Assembly (NCBI RefSeq): GCF_002968015.1 | Contig: NZ_PUIP01000010.1 | Span: forward strand, 62,001-126,000 | Reading direction: 5' to 3' | DNA: 64,000 bases | From: Massilia phosphatilytica | Lineage (GTDB): Bacteria > Pseudomonadota > Gammaproteobacteria > Burkholderiales > Burkholderiaceae_D | The notes under the pieces: model-generated | What the model was told of the DNA's origin: nothing | What the model saw: only the letters and a program-made list of their open reading frames with translations | The model's database searches: none | Program-made: the position numbers and the translations under genes | In this document: positions 51,949 through 60,576 of the stretch, one piece after another | Layout of the letters: every line of letters begins with the position of its first letter | Position numbering within the stretch: the first letter of the stretch is position 1

Positions 51949-53109
51949 TCATGCGTAGCCGATCGCGACGACCCGCATGGTCATTTTATAGAGAAGATAG
52001 GCCATTTCGTGGCCGCAGCGGCGCACCCAACCAAGTTGCCGCAAATCATCCATGCACACCTGCACGCCATCGGCCACGCCCCGCTCGATCTGGCGGGCCA
52101 GCGTACCGGCAAATTGCGCATCGCGCACGACGACGTTCGCTTCCTGGTTGACGAACAGCGACAGCCCGTCGCAATTGCTGGAGCCGACCGTGGCCCAGTT
52201 ATCGTCCACGACGCAGACCTTCGCATGCAGCTGCGTCTTGCGGTACTCGACGATGCGCACCCCGGCTGCCAGCAACTGCGGGTAGAACGACGACGCGACG
52301 GCATCCTGCATGCGGAATTCGCCCACGCCGATCATCAGGCAGACGTCGACGCCGCGCCGGGCCGCCTGGCACAGCGCCTCGCGGAACTTGCGGCCCGGCG
52401 CGAAATACGGCGTGGCCATCAGCACCCGCTTGCGCGCGCGGCCGATCGCCTGCAGGTAGGCGCGCTGGATCGTGCGGCGGTTGCGCAGGTTGTCGCGCAC
52501 GACGAACGCCGCGCGCATCGGATGGTCGCCCAGCGCGGCTGGCTGCTTGCGCATTTCGCGGAACAGATTGATCCGCCGGACGAGCGGCAGATGCCCCGCC
52601 CGCGTCCACTGGGCCTGCGCTTCGCGGTGGATTTCCGCGACGAGCGGCCCTTGCACGCGCACGGCGAAATCCCAGCGGGGCGCCGGCAGCGGCGCATGAG
52701 GCTCGTAGTCGTGCAGGTTGTCGTCGTTCGTGTTGATGCCGCCGACGAACGCGACCTGGCGGTCCATCACGGCGATCTTGCGGTGGCTGCGCGCGGCGCC
52801 GCGCTTGAACCACGGATTGAACATGCGGTAGTGCACGCAGGCCGCGCAGAATTCCTCTTTCAGCCGCAAGGCGACGCGGTTGCCGGTGCCGAACCAGTCG
52901 GCCAGCACGCGGACCTTGACGCCGCGCTTCGCGGCACGGATCAACGCGTCGGTAACGGCGCGCGCCGTGTCGTCCTCGGCATAGATATAGGTCTCGTACA
53001 GGATTTCTTGCCGGGCCGAGTCGATGGCGGCCAGCAGCGCCGGAAAATAAGTGCTGCCGCTTTCGAGGAGGGTAACGTCGTTGTTGGCTACATAGGTAAC
53101 GGTGCGCAT
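51949..53109 (-). CDS. clsB: Cardiolipin synthase B
   Basis: A 386-residue phospholipase D-superfamily enzyme with two HKD motifs: SHRKIAVMDRQ near residue 108-118 and LHAKVCVVDDN in the second half, each followed by a GG/GS-N segment. This fits ClsB (YbhO) of E. coli, which makes cardiolipin from phosphatidylglycerol and can also use phosphatidylethanolamine. It starts at ATG 53109, two bases after the stop of the EEP-family gene, mirroring the ybhP-ybhO pair of enterobacteria. It acts at the inner membrane. Confidence 0.92.
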   Translation of the reverse strand: MRTVTYVANNDVTLLESGSTYFPALLAAIDSARQEILYETYIYAEDDTARAVTDALIRAAKRGVKVRVLADWFGTGNRVALRLKEEFCAACVHYRMFNPWFKRGAARSHRKIAVMDRQVAFVGGINTNDDNLHDYEPHAPLPAPRWDFAVRVQGPLVAEIHREAQAQWTRAGHLPLVRRINLFREMRKQPAALGDHPMRAAFVVRDNLRNRRTIQRAYLQAIGRARKRVLMATPYFAPGRKFREALCQAARRGVDVCLMIGVGEFRMQDAVASSFYPQLLAAGVRIVEYRKTQLHAKVCVVDDNWATVGSSNCDGLSLFVNQEANVVVRDAQFAGTLARQIERGVADGVQVCMDDLRQLGWVRRCGHEMAYLLYKMTMRVVAIGYA

Positions 53110-53111
53110 CG

Positions 53112-53939
53112 CTATGCCAGCTGCAGGTTGGCCACGATCGGTGCGTGGTCCGACAGGCGCGCCCACTGCGGGCCGTGCAGCACTTCGGCATGCTCGACCT
53201 GGAAGCCGCGCACATAGATCCGGTCGAGCCGGAACCAGGGCAGCGCGGCGGGAAACGTCCGCGCCGGCACCAGGCGTTTTTCGCGCCCGGCCGCATTGCG
53301 CACGATATCACCAATCCGCGCGCCGAGCCGCGCCGGCCGCTCCAGTTCATCGAATACCTCAACGACGCCCAGCTTCAAACGCAGGCAATCGCTCAGGGTA
53401 TTGCGCCAGTCGTTGAAGTCGCCGGCGATGATGACGGGCTCGTCCGCACGTGCGGAGTCCTGCACGCACTGGACCAGCGCCTCGGTCTGGCGCCGGCGGC
53501 TGACTTCGAACAGGCCCAGGTGCACGACATAGCAGTGGACGTTGCCGGACGGCGTCTCCAGCACGCAATGCAGAATGCCCCGTTGTTCGTAGGCGTGGTC
53601 GGAGACGTCGTGGTTGTTCTGGTTCGAGATCGGAAAGCCGGACAGCAGCGCATTGCCGTGATGGCCATGGTCGTACACGGCATTCATGCCATAGGCGGCA
53701 TGCAGGTTTTCACCCGCAAAGAATTCGTGCTGGGCCTTCTCGGGCCAGTGATGATGAGGGGTGCGCACCTTTTCGCCGTAGCGGGCCTGGTAGCGGTCAT
53801 GCCGGCCCTGCACCTCCTGCAGGAACACGACGTCCGCATCGAAGGCACCGATGGCTTTTTTCAGCGCCAACACGCGCGGCGTACTACGGAAGGAAGAGAC
53901 GCCCTTGTGGATGTTGTAGGTCGCAACACGGATTTTCAT
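53112..53939 (-). CDS. Endonuclease/exonuclease/phosphatase-family protein (YbhP-like)
   Basis: A 275-residue EEP-fold protein. RVATYNIHKGVS, VVFLQEVQGRHD, IIAGDFNDWRNT and RLSDHAPIVANL are the DNase I/Mg-dependent phosphatase motifs with their His, Asp, Asn and Glu ligands. The natural substrate is not known for YbhP-like members, but pairing with cardiolipin synthase suggests a phospholipid or lipid-linked phosphate ester. It is the upstream gene of the pair and starts from ATG 53939. Confidence 0.9.
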   Translation of the reverse strand: MKIRVATYNIHKGVSSFRSTPRVLALKKAIGAFDADVVFLQEVQGRHDRYQARYGEKVRTPHHHWPEKAQHEFFAGENLHAAYGMNAVYDHGHHGNALLSGFPISNQNNHDVSDHAYEQRGILHCVLETPSGNVHCYVVHLGLFEVSRRRQTEALVQCVQDSARADEPVIIAGDFNDWRNTLSDCLRLKLGVVEVFDELERPARLGARIGDIVRNAAGREKRLVPARTFPAALPWFRLDRIYVRGFQVEHAEVLHGPQWARLSDHAPIVANLQLA

Positions 53940-54014
53940 GGGAACATTGTAACCCCATCAGTCCGTGCCTTTCCGGGGCGGGGAGCGCAATCGTGCGCCG
54001 GGTGGGAACCTGGA

Positions 54015-54043
54015 GCCTTCCCCGGCTTCTGGCCGGGGAAGGC
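54015..54043 (-). terminator. Perfect hairpin downstream of the small 64-residue gene
   Basis: GCCTTCCCCGGC and GCCGGGGAAGGC (54015-54026, 54032-54043) form a 12-bp perfect stem with a 5-base loop, starting 12 bases after the small gene's stop. No U-run follows on either strand, so it may be a rho-independent-like attenuator, a processing site or a bidirectional barrier rather than a classic terminator. Confidence 0.5.
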
Positions 54044-54055
54044 GTTGAGGACTGC

Positions 54056-54250
54056 TCAGGGGGCAACGGCGGCGTGCCTGTAATCGCCGTTCGGCAGAGG
54101 ACGCGCTTCAGGTGGTATGACGGGGTCCCGGTAGACCGGGTTGGTGCGCAACGGGCCCATCAGGCGGAGACCGCTCAATAGCTCGATGCACAGGTAATCG
54201 TTATCGACGCCAACGTCCTTGACCTTCTGCTCGTGTCTGCGTTCGCTCAT
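54056..54250 (-). CDS. Hypothetical small protein, 64 residues
   Basis: A 64-residue frame opening MSERRHEQKVKDVGVDNDYL and ending with LPNGDYRHAAVAP. It has a strong ribosome-binding site (GGGAGGAAT) five bases before its ATG, which is more convincing than most frames of this size. No domain, signal peptide or helix is obvious. It has its own AT-rich upstream region (54251-54454) and a perfect hairpin downstream. I do not recognise the family. Confidence 0.65.
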   Translation of the reverse strand: MSERRHEQKVKDVGVDNDYLCIELLSGLRLMGPLRTNPVYRDPVIPPEARPLPNGDYRHAAVAP

Positions 54251-54454
54251 GATTCCTCCCTTTGTTGGACATTGCTAAATTGAAAAGTCGCCAGAAACGA
54301 CTTGTGGAACTTAATGAAATCATTTCTAGCTGTCAAACAAACGATTGTATTGTGTGCATCAAATTTTGGTAAATTTAATTCCGCTTTTACAATGAAGGGA
54401 AATCGCTCGATGTAACAATCGGGCAGAATCAGTCAGCCCCAACCTCTCGAATAA
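54251..54454. other. AT-rich gap before the small gene
   Basis: About 200 bases, clearly richer in A and T than the rest of the window. It should hold the promoter of the small 64-residue gene, reading left. I see no further gene or structured RNA. Confidence 0.5.
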
Positions 54455-55195
54455 TCACGAATGTTGATGGGTCTGCAGCACCCGATCCAGCACCTTTTGC
54501 TCCAATGCACCGAACTCCACGCTGCCCCGCGCGCGCGGCCGCGCCAGGCCGACGTCCAGGTCGAGGGCCAGCCGCCCCTGCTCGATCAACAGGATGCGAT
54601 CGGCCAGCACCACGGCTTCCTGCACGTCGTGCGTGACGAGCACGGCGGTGAAGCCGCGCGCCGTCCACAGCGATTCGATCAACTGCTGCATCTCGATGCG
54701 CGTGAGGGCGTCGAGCGCCCCGAGCGGCTCGTCCAGCAACAGCAGCCGCGGTGCGTGCACGAGCGCGCGCGCCAGGGCCACGCGCTGGCGCTGGCCGCCG
54801 GACAGCGCGGCCGGCCAGTCATCCGCGCGATCGAGCAGGCCGACGCTCTGTAACGCCGCGCGCGCCCGCTCCGCGCCATCCTTCAGGCCCAGCGCCACGT
54901 TCTGCAGGACGGTCTTCCACGGCAGCAGGCGTGCGTCCTGAAACATCATGCGTGTTTCAGGCTTCTGTCCGCTACCGCCAATTCTGACCTGGCCGGCCTC
55001 AGGAAGTTCCAGGCCGGCGATCGCGCGCAGCAAGGTGCTCTTGCCGCAGCCGCTGCGGCCCACGATGGCGACGAATTCACCCGGCGCTATCCTGAGGTTG
55101 ACGGCATCGAGCACGGTGCGCCCGGCATAGCGCTTGGTCAGGCTGCGCACGTCGAGGTGCGCACCCACCCGGTTGTCTTGAATGTCTTTTGGCAT
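54455..55195 (-). CDS. ssuB: Sulfonate ABC transporter ATP-binding protein SsuB
   Basis: A 246-residue ABC ATPase: Walker A GRSGCGKST, Q-loop MMFQDARLLPWK, signature LSGGQRQRVALARA, Walker B LLLLDEPLGALD and switch His in VTHDVQ. It powers import of aliphatic sulfonates. It is the last of five genes, six bases after ssuC, on the minus strand. Confidence 0.93.
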   Translation of the reverse strand: MPKDIQDNRVGAHLDVRSLTKRYAGRTVLDAVNLRIAPGEFVAIVGRSGCGKSTLLRAIAGLELPEAGQVRIGGSGQKPETRMMFQDARLLPWKTVLQNVALGLKDGAERARAALQSVGLLDRADDWPAALSGGQRQRVALARALVHAPRLLLLDEPLGALDALTRIEMQQLIESLWTARGFTAVLVTHDVQEAVVLADRILLIEQGRLALDLDVGLARPRARGSVEFGALEQKVLDRVLQTHQHS

Positions 55196-55201
55196 GAAGG
55201 A

Positions 55202-56017
55202 TCAGCGGTAAGCGGGGTTCCAGCGCAGGAAGCGCCGTTCCAGGCCGCGTGCCGCCAGGTCGGCGCCCTTGCCCAGCAGGGCATACAGCAGCACGCCGAC
55301 CAGCACGACGTCGGTCTGCAGGAATTCGCGTGCGTTCATCGTCATGTAGCCGATGCCGGCCTGCGCGGAAATGGTTTCGGCAACGATCAACAGCACCCAC
55401 ACGAGACCCAGCGAGAAGCGCACACCGACGAGGATCGAAGGCAGCGCGCCGGGCAGGATCACGTCGCGGTACAGGGCCCAGCCGGACAGGCCGTAGCTGC
55501 GCGCCATCTCGATCAGCCCTGCGTCGACGGAACGGATGCCGTGGAAGGTATTCAGGTAGACGGGAAAGAAGACACCCACCGACAGCAGGAACAGTTTCGC
55601 TGCCTCGTCGATGCCGAACCACAGGATCACGAGCGGGATCAGCGCCAGGGCCGGGATGTTGCGCACCATCTGGACAGTCGTGTCCAGCAGGGTCGCGGCG
55701 CGCCGGCTGCTGCCGTTCAACAGGCCGAGGGCGAGGCCCAGCGCGGCGCCGAGGCCGAAGCCGGCCGCCGCGCGCCACAGGCTGACGCGCAGGTGCGTCC
55801 ACAGTTCGCCGGACCGGGCCAGGTCGCCGAACGCCTTCGCCACGGCCAGCGGCTCGGGCAAGATGCGCGTCGACAGCAGCCCGGTACGCGACGCGGCCTG
55901 CCACGCCACGATCAGGAGGACCGGCAGTGCCCACGGTGCCAGCGGCGCGAGCAGGCGCTGGAAGGACGCGGCGCCGCGCGGCTGCGCAGACGCCGGGAGA
56001 GTCCGGACCGCGCCCAT
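55202..56017 (-). CDS. ssuC: Sulfonate ABC transporter permease SsuC
   Basis: A 271-residue permease with about six TM helices and the conserved coupling-helix region EMARSYGLSGWALYRDVILP. The ATG at 56017 overlaps the ssuD stop by one base (TGATG); longer upstream frames are shadows of ssuD. Together with SsuA and SsuB it brings alkanesulfonates into the cell under sulfur limitation. Confidence 0.93.
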   Translation of the reverse strand: MGAVRTLPASAQPRGAASFQRLLAPLAPWALPVLLIVAWQAASRTGLLSTRILPEPLAVAKAFGDLARSGELWTHLRVSLWRAAAGFGLGAALGLALGLLNGSSRRAATLLDTTVQMVRNIPALALIPLVILWFGIDEAAKLFLLSVGVFFPVYLNTFHGIRSVDAGLIEMARSYGLSGWALYRDVILPGALPSILVGVRFSLGLVWVLLIVAETISAQAGIGYMTMNAREFLQTDVVLVGVLLYALLGKGADLAARGLERRFLRWNPAYR

Positions 56018-57168
56018 CACGCCACCTTCTTCGGCACGATGTCGACGGCCATCACTTCGCCGAACGGGCCGGTAATGGAATGCTCGCCGTGCTCCTTGCC
56101 TTTGCCGAGGAGCGGGAACACGAGCTCCGCGAAGCGATACGACTCTTCCAGGTGCGGGTAGCCGGACAGGATGAACGTCTCGATGCCGAGGTCCTGGTAC
56201 TCGCGCATGCGCGCGGCCACCGTTTCCGGATCGCCGACGAGCGCCGTGCCCGCGCCGCCGCGCACGAGGCCCACGCCGGCCCACAGGTTCGGCGCCACTT
56301 CCAGCTTGTCGCGCCGGCCGCCGTGCAGCGCAGCCATGCGCCGCTGGCCCACCGAATCCATCTTCGCGAACGCCGCCTGCGCTTTCGCGATGGTGGCGTC
56401 ATCCAGGTGGCTGATGAGTTTATCGGCCGCGGCCCACGCTTCCTCGCTCGTCTCGCGCACGATCACGTGCAGGCGGATGCCGAATTTCACCGTGCGGCCG
56501 TGCTTCGCGGCGCGCGCGCGGATGTCCGCGATCTTCGCCGCCACGGCGGCCGGCGGTTCGCCCCACGTCAGGTACACGTCCATCTGCTCGGCGGCCAGCT
56601 CGTGCGCCGCTTCCGACGAGCCGCCGAAGTACAGCGGCGGATACGGCTTCTGCACGGGCGGGTACAGCGTGCGCGCGCCTTTCACGGTCAGGTGCTTGCC
56701 CGAGAAATGAAAACCCTCGTCGCCGCCCTCCCCGGCCAGCGCGGCGCGCCAGATGCGGATGAATTCATCCGAGATCTCGTAGCGCGTCTCGTGGTCGGCA
56801 AAGACGCCGTCCGCCTCCAGCTCCGCCTGGTCGCCGCCCGTGACGACGTTGATCAGGAGGCGGCCACCCGACAGGCGGTCGAATGTCGACGCCATGCGCA
56901 CGGACAGGCCCGGCGTCGACAGGCCGGGACGGATCGCGACGAGGAATTTCAGCTTGCGCGTGGCGTGGATCAGCGACGAGGCGACGACCCATGCATCCTC
57001 GCACGAGCGCCCGGTGGGCAGCAGCACGCCGTCGTAGCCGAGCGTGTCGGCCGCCACGGCGATCTGGCGCGTGTAGTCCGCGTCGACGGGGCGGGCACCT
57101 TTGCTGGTGCCGAGATAGCGGCTGTCGCCGTGGGTCGGGATGAACCAGAAAACGTTCGGCGTACTCAT
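56017..57168 (-). CDS. ssuD: FMNH2-dependent alkanesulfonate monooxygenase SsuD
   Basis: A 383-residue bacterial-luciferase-fold monooxygenase, opening NVFWFIPTHGDSRYLGTSKG, with IAVAADTLGYDGVLLPTG, MASTFDRLSGGRLLINVVTG and ETFILSGYPHLEESYRFAELV. It takes reduced FMN from SsuE and converts an alkanesulfonate to aldehyde and sulfite. It starts three bases after the ssuA stop. Confidence 0.95.
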   Translation of the reverse strand: MSTPNVFWFIPTHGDSRYLGTSKGARPVDADYTRQIAVAADTLGYDGVLLPTGRSCEDAWVVASSLIHATRKLKFLVAIRPGLSTPGLSVRMASTFDRLSGGRLLINVVTGGDQAELEADGVFADHETRYEISDEFIRIWRAALAGEGGDEGFHFSGKHLTVKGARTLYPPVQKPYPPLYFGGSSEAAHELAAEQMDVYLTWGEPPAAVAAKIADIRARAAKHGRTVKFGIRLHVIVRETSEEAWAAADKLISHLDDATIAKAQAAFAKMDSVGQRRMAALHGGRRDKLEVAPNLWAGVGLVRGGAGTALVGDPETVAARMREYQDLGIETFILSGYPHLEESYRFAELVFPLLGKGKEHGEHSITGPFGEVMAVDIVPKKVA

Positions 57169-57171
57169 GGC

Positions 57172-58173
57172 TTATTCCTTCGCGAGCAGGTTGGCAGGTG
57201 GCTGCGCATCGCGCACGACGATCGGTTTCGGGATCAGTTTGAGGCTGTGGAACGTGTCCGCGATCTTCTGCTGCGCGGCCAGCACGTCCGGCGTCACCGT
57301 ACGCACGCCGTACGCATAGCGCTGGGCCGCGAGGGCCACGACGTCCACCGGCAGGCCCGTCTGCGCCGCCAGGATGGTCGCGACTTCCTGCTGGTGCGTG
57401 CGGCCCCATTCGTCGACCTTGGCCAGTTCGTCGATCACGGTGCGCACGACGTCCGGGTACTGCTCGGTGAACGGGCGCGCGGCCACGTAGAACTGGTGGT
57501 TGGCGGCGAGGCCCTTGCCATCGGCGAGCACGCGCGCACCCAGCTGCTTCTCGGCCGCGGCCAGGAACGGGTCCCAGATCACCCAGGCGTCCACGGCGCC
57601 GCGTTCGAACGCGGCGCGCGCCTCGGCCGGCGGCAGGTACACGGTCTGGATGGCGCGGTAGTCGACGCCGGCCTTTTCCAGCGCCTTCACGAGCAGGTAG
57701 TGCACGTTCGAGCCCTTGTTGAGCGCGACCTTTTTCCCTTTCAGTTCCGTCACGCTGCGCAACGTGGACGTCTTCGGCACGACGATCGCTTCCGAATCCG
57801 GCGACGGCGGCTCGTTGCCGACATAGACGAGGTTCGCGCCGGCGGCCTGGGCGAAGATCGGCGGCGCTTCACCGACCGTGCCGAAGTCGATGCTGCCCAC
57901 GTTCAGGCCTTCCAGCAGCGCGGGGCCGGCCGGGAACTCGGTCCACTTGACCGTGATGTTTTTCTCGGCGAGGCGCTTTTCCAGCGTGCCGCGGCCCTTC
58001 AGCAGCGTCAGGGTGCCGTATTTCTGGTAGCCGATGCGCACCTCGCGCGGCGTACCGGCAGCCTGGGCCAGCGGCAAATCGGCGAAGGGAACGGCCACGG
58101 CGGCGGCAAACAGCATACCGAGCGTACGGCGGCGCTGACCGCGCCGCGTGCCGGTATCGAACGAATCAGTCAT
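57172..58173 (-). CDS. ssuA: Sulfonate-binding periplasmic protein SsuA
   Basis: A 333-residue substrate-binding protein of the SsuA/nitrate-binding type. The Arg-rich N-terminus (RRGQRRRTLGMLFAAAVAVP) with cleavage after LAQAAG is a signal peptide, possibly Tat. Then RIGYQKYGTLTLLKGRG, DFGTVGEAPPIFAQAAG and SEAIVVPKTS line the ligand cleft. It captures alkanesulfonates in the periplasm for SsuBC. Confidence 0.93.
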   Translation of the reverse strand: MTDSFDTGTRRGQRRRTLGMLFAAAVAVPFADLPLAQAAGTPREVRIGYQKYGTLTLLKGRGTLEKRLAEKNITVKWTEFPAGPALLEGLNVGSIDFGTVGEAPPIFAQAAGANLVYVGNEPPSPDSEAIVVPKTSTLRSVTELKGKKVALNKGSNVHYLLVKALEKAGVDYRAIQTVYLPPAEARAAFERGAVDAWVIWDPFLAAAEKQLGARVLADGKGLAANHQFYVAARPFTEQYPDVVRTVIDELAKVDEWGRTHQQEVATILAAQTGLPVDVVALAAQRYAYGVRTVTPDVLAAQQKIADTFHSLKLIPKPIVVRDAQPPANLLAKE

Positions 58174-58200
58174 GGGGTAATCCTTTGTTTATCGTGATGA

Positions 58201-58776
58201 TCAGGCGGCGACGGCCAGCACCTGCGCGGCCCAGGCCTTGCGTTGCAGCGCGTGCTGCAGCTCGTCGTGCAGTTGGGCGACGCCCGCGGCGATGCGCGCG
58301 GCGATGGTCGGTACCGGGCGCAGGCCCAGCTCCGGATCCCACGGCAGCTGCTCCGACGTCGCGAAGATGCTGGGGAGGACGTGGCGCGGCGCCAGCGAGG
58401 CGAGCACGGGGCGCAGCGCATAGTCCAGCGCCAGCATGTGCGACTGGCCGCCGCCGGTGGCGAGCGGCAGCACGAGCTTGTCGGCGAGACCGTCCTGCGG
58501 CAGCAGGTCGAGGAACGCCTTCAGCACGCCGCTGAAGGACGCTTTATAGACAGGGGTGCCGATGACGATCGCATCGGCGTCGCGCACGCGGGCGACGGCA
58601 TCCGCGATGGCCGGGTCCTTGACGTCGGCGCGCAGCAGCGCCAGCGCGGGGAGTTCGCGCACCTGCAGCGCACCCGTGCGGTGGCCCAGCGCGGCGAGGC
58701 GTTCGCCCACCAGTTGCTGCAGGCGCCATGTCGTCGAAGGAGAAGATGGGCTTCCGCCCAGCAGGAGAACAGTCAT
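58201..58776 (-). CDS. ssuE: NAD(P)H-dependent FMN reductase SsuE
   Basis: A 191-residue flavodoxin-fold reductase, LLLGGSPSSPSTT as the phosphate loop and IVIGTPVYKASFSGVLKAFLD as the flavin/dimer site. It supplies FMNH2 to SsuD. It is the first gene of the operon, 27 bases before ssuA. The 123-base gap upstream, with A/T-rich stretches such as CGAAAACGGCATATC on the minus strand, must contain the sulfur-starvation promoter. Confidence 0.93.
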   Translation of the reverse strand: MTVLLLGGSPSSPSTTWRLQQLVGERLAALGHRTGALQVRELPALALLRADVKDPAIADAVARVRDADAIVIGTPVYKASFSGVLKAFLDLLPQDGLADKLVLPLATGGGQSHMLALDYALRPVLASLAPRHVLPSIFATSEQLPWDPELGLRPVPTIAARIAAGVAQLHDELQHALQRKAWAAQVLAVAA

Positions 58777-58899
58777 GGTCGTTCCGGGTCGATGAGATGG
58801 GCACAGGCTACTGCCGGCCCGATCGAAGCGGAACGAATGCTTTTACGTTTTGATATGCCGTTTTCGTTAAAAGATTTCGCGCATATGTAACGTCGGCGG

Positions 58900-60576
58900 T
58901 CAGATGACGACGCCCGCCTCGGGCACCGGCCGGAAGCGCGGCAGGACGACGCGGAACAGGGTTCCCTTGCCCACTTCGCTGCGCACCTCGAAGCGCCCGC
59001 CGTGCTTTTGCACGATCCCGTACGACAGCGACAGGCCGAGGCCAGTACCTTTACCCACCGGCTTGGTCGTGAAGAAGGGTTCGAAGATGCGCCCCAGCCG
59101 GTCCTCGGGGATGCCCGTCCCCGTGTCCTCGACTTCGATCCACACGTGCTTCTCGTCGTGTCCCGTGCGCAGGGTGATGCGGCCGTGCTTCTCGATCGCG
59201 TGCGCGGCATTCACCAGGAGGTTCATGAAGACCTGGTTCAGCTGCGACGGGTAGCATTCGATCTGCGGGATGCTCCCGTACTCCTTGGTCACCTCGGCCT
59301 TGTACTTGATCTCGTTCCAGACCACGTTCAAGGTGCTGTTCAGGCCCGCTTCGAGATCGGCGTACTGCAGATCGCCGCCGTCGACGTGCGAGAAGTCCTT
59401 CATGTCCTGCACGATGCGCCGCACGCGGTCGATGCCGTCGAGGGATTCGCGCAGCAGCGGTTCCAGGTCCTCGCGCAGGTATTCGGCGTCGACTTCCTCC
59501 TTCACCCGCGCGATGCCGGCACGGTCCTCGGGGCTCAACGCGCCCTCCAGCGCCGCGTAGCTGTCGAGCAGCCGGAGCATGCCCTGGGCATACCGCTGCA
59601 GGCTGCCCAGGTTCGAATTGACGAAGCCGATCGGGTTGTTGATCTCGTGCGCGACGCCGGCCGCCAGCACGCCGATCGACGCCATCTTTTCCGATTGCAG
59701 CAGCTGGCTCTGGGCCTCGCCCAGCTTCTTGATCAGCTCCGCCTGGCGCGCCTTTTCCTTTTCCAGGGTCGCATTCGCCTCCTGCAGGTCGCGCGTGCGT
59801 TCGCGCACTTTCGATTCGAGCTGGTCGCGCGACTCGCGCAGCGCTTCCTCGGCCCGGTGGCGCTCGGTGACGTCGGTGTAGCCGAATACCCGCCCGATGA
59901 TGCGCTCCCCCAGGAACTGGGGACGCGAGCGGCATTCGAAGAAGCGGCCGTTCTTCAGGCGGAACAGGTCCTGCGTCTCGGTCGTATCGGCCACCTGCCG
60001 CAACTGGCTGCGGATCAAGTCGCCCTGCTCGACCTGGCTTGCGATGTATTCGACGATGCCGTCGTCGTCGCCGGCCTGCAGCAGCGCGGCCGGGATCTCC
60101 CACATCGCCGAGAACAGCCGATTCATGCTCGTGATCTTGCCGTTCCAGTCGATCACGAGGATGCCGTCCGCGGTGGACTCCAGCGTCGTGCGCAGCTGGG
60201 CCAGCGTCTGCTCGAGCAGGGCCTCGACCTGGCGCTCGTGGCGGCAGTCCTGCGCGCGCACGAGCAGCAGCGGGCGGTCGCCCTCATGGATCACGCGCAC
60301 GGACTTCATCACCGTCAGCATCGAGGCATCGGCGCACAGGTACTCGCCCTCCTGCGCCTCGACGTCGAGGTACTGGCCGCCGCGCACGTCCTCCCAATAG
60401 AACACGTCCTGCAGCGAGCTTTCGATGTCGGTGACGAGCATGTCGCGCAGTTGCGCGGCCGGGTAGCCGAGCATCTGTTCGACCATGCGGTTGGCGACGA
60501 CGATGCGCAGGTCGGCCGGATCGACCAGCATCACCATGTGCGGGCCGTGGTCGACCATCAGCTGGTGCAGGTTCAT
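58900..60576 (-). CDS. Soluble PAS-domain sensor histidine kinase, partner of an HD-GYP gene
   Basis: A 558-residue cytoplasmic kinase with two PAS-like domains (about 8-140 and 150-265), a coiled coil (about 265-300), and the phosphoacceptor His310 in AAGVAHEINNPIGF. The ATPase domain has N box NLLVNAAHAI, G1 DTGTGI and G2 GKGTGLGLS. The catalytic half is very like the kinase at 5256-6875. Its ATG overlaps the HD-GYP stop by four bases (ATGA), so the kinase is the downstream gene of that pair. No response-regulator gene accompanies it; the HD-GYP protein has no receiver domain. Confidence 0.92.
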   Translation of the reverse strand: MNLHQLMVDHGPHMVMLVDPADLRIVVANRMVEQMLGYPAAQLRDMLVTDIESSLQDVFYWEDVRGGQYLDVEAQEGEYLCADASMLTVMKSVRVIHEGDRPLLLVRAQDCRHERQVEALLEQTLAQLRTTLESTADGILVIDWNGKITSMNRLFSAMWEIPAALLQAGDDDGIVEYIASQVEQGDLIRSQLRQVADTTETQDLFRLKNGRFFECRSRPQFLGERIIGRVFGYTDVTERHRAEEALRESRDQLESKVRERTRDLQEANATLEKEKARQAELIKKLGEAQSQLLQSEKMASIGVLAAGVAHEINNPIGFVNSNLGSLQRYAQGMLRLLDSYAALEGALSPEDRAGIARVKEEVDAEYLREDLEPLLRESLDGIDRVRRIVQDMKDFSHVDGGDLQYADLEAGLNSTLNVVWNEIKYKAEVTKEYGSIPQIECYPSQLNQVFMNLLVNAAHAIEKHGRITLRTGHDEKHVWIEVEDTGTGIPEDRLGRIFEPFFTTKPVGKGTGLGLSLSYGIVQKHGGRFEVRSEVGKGTLFRVVLPRFRPVPEAGVVI

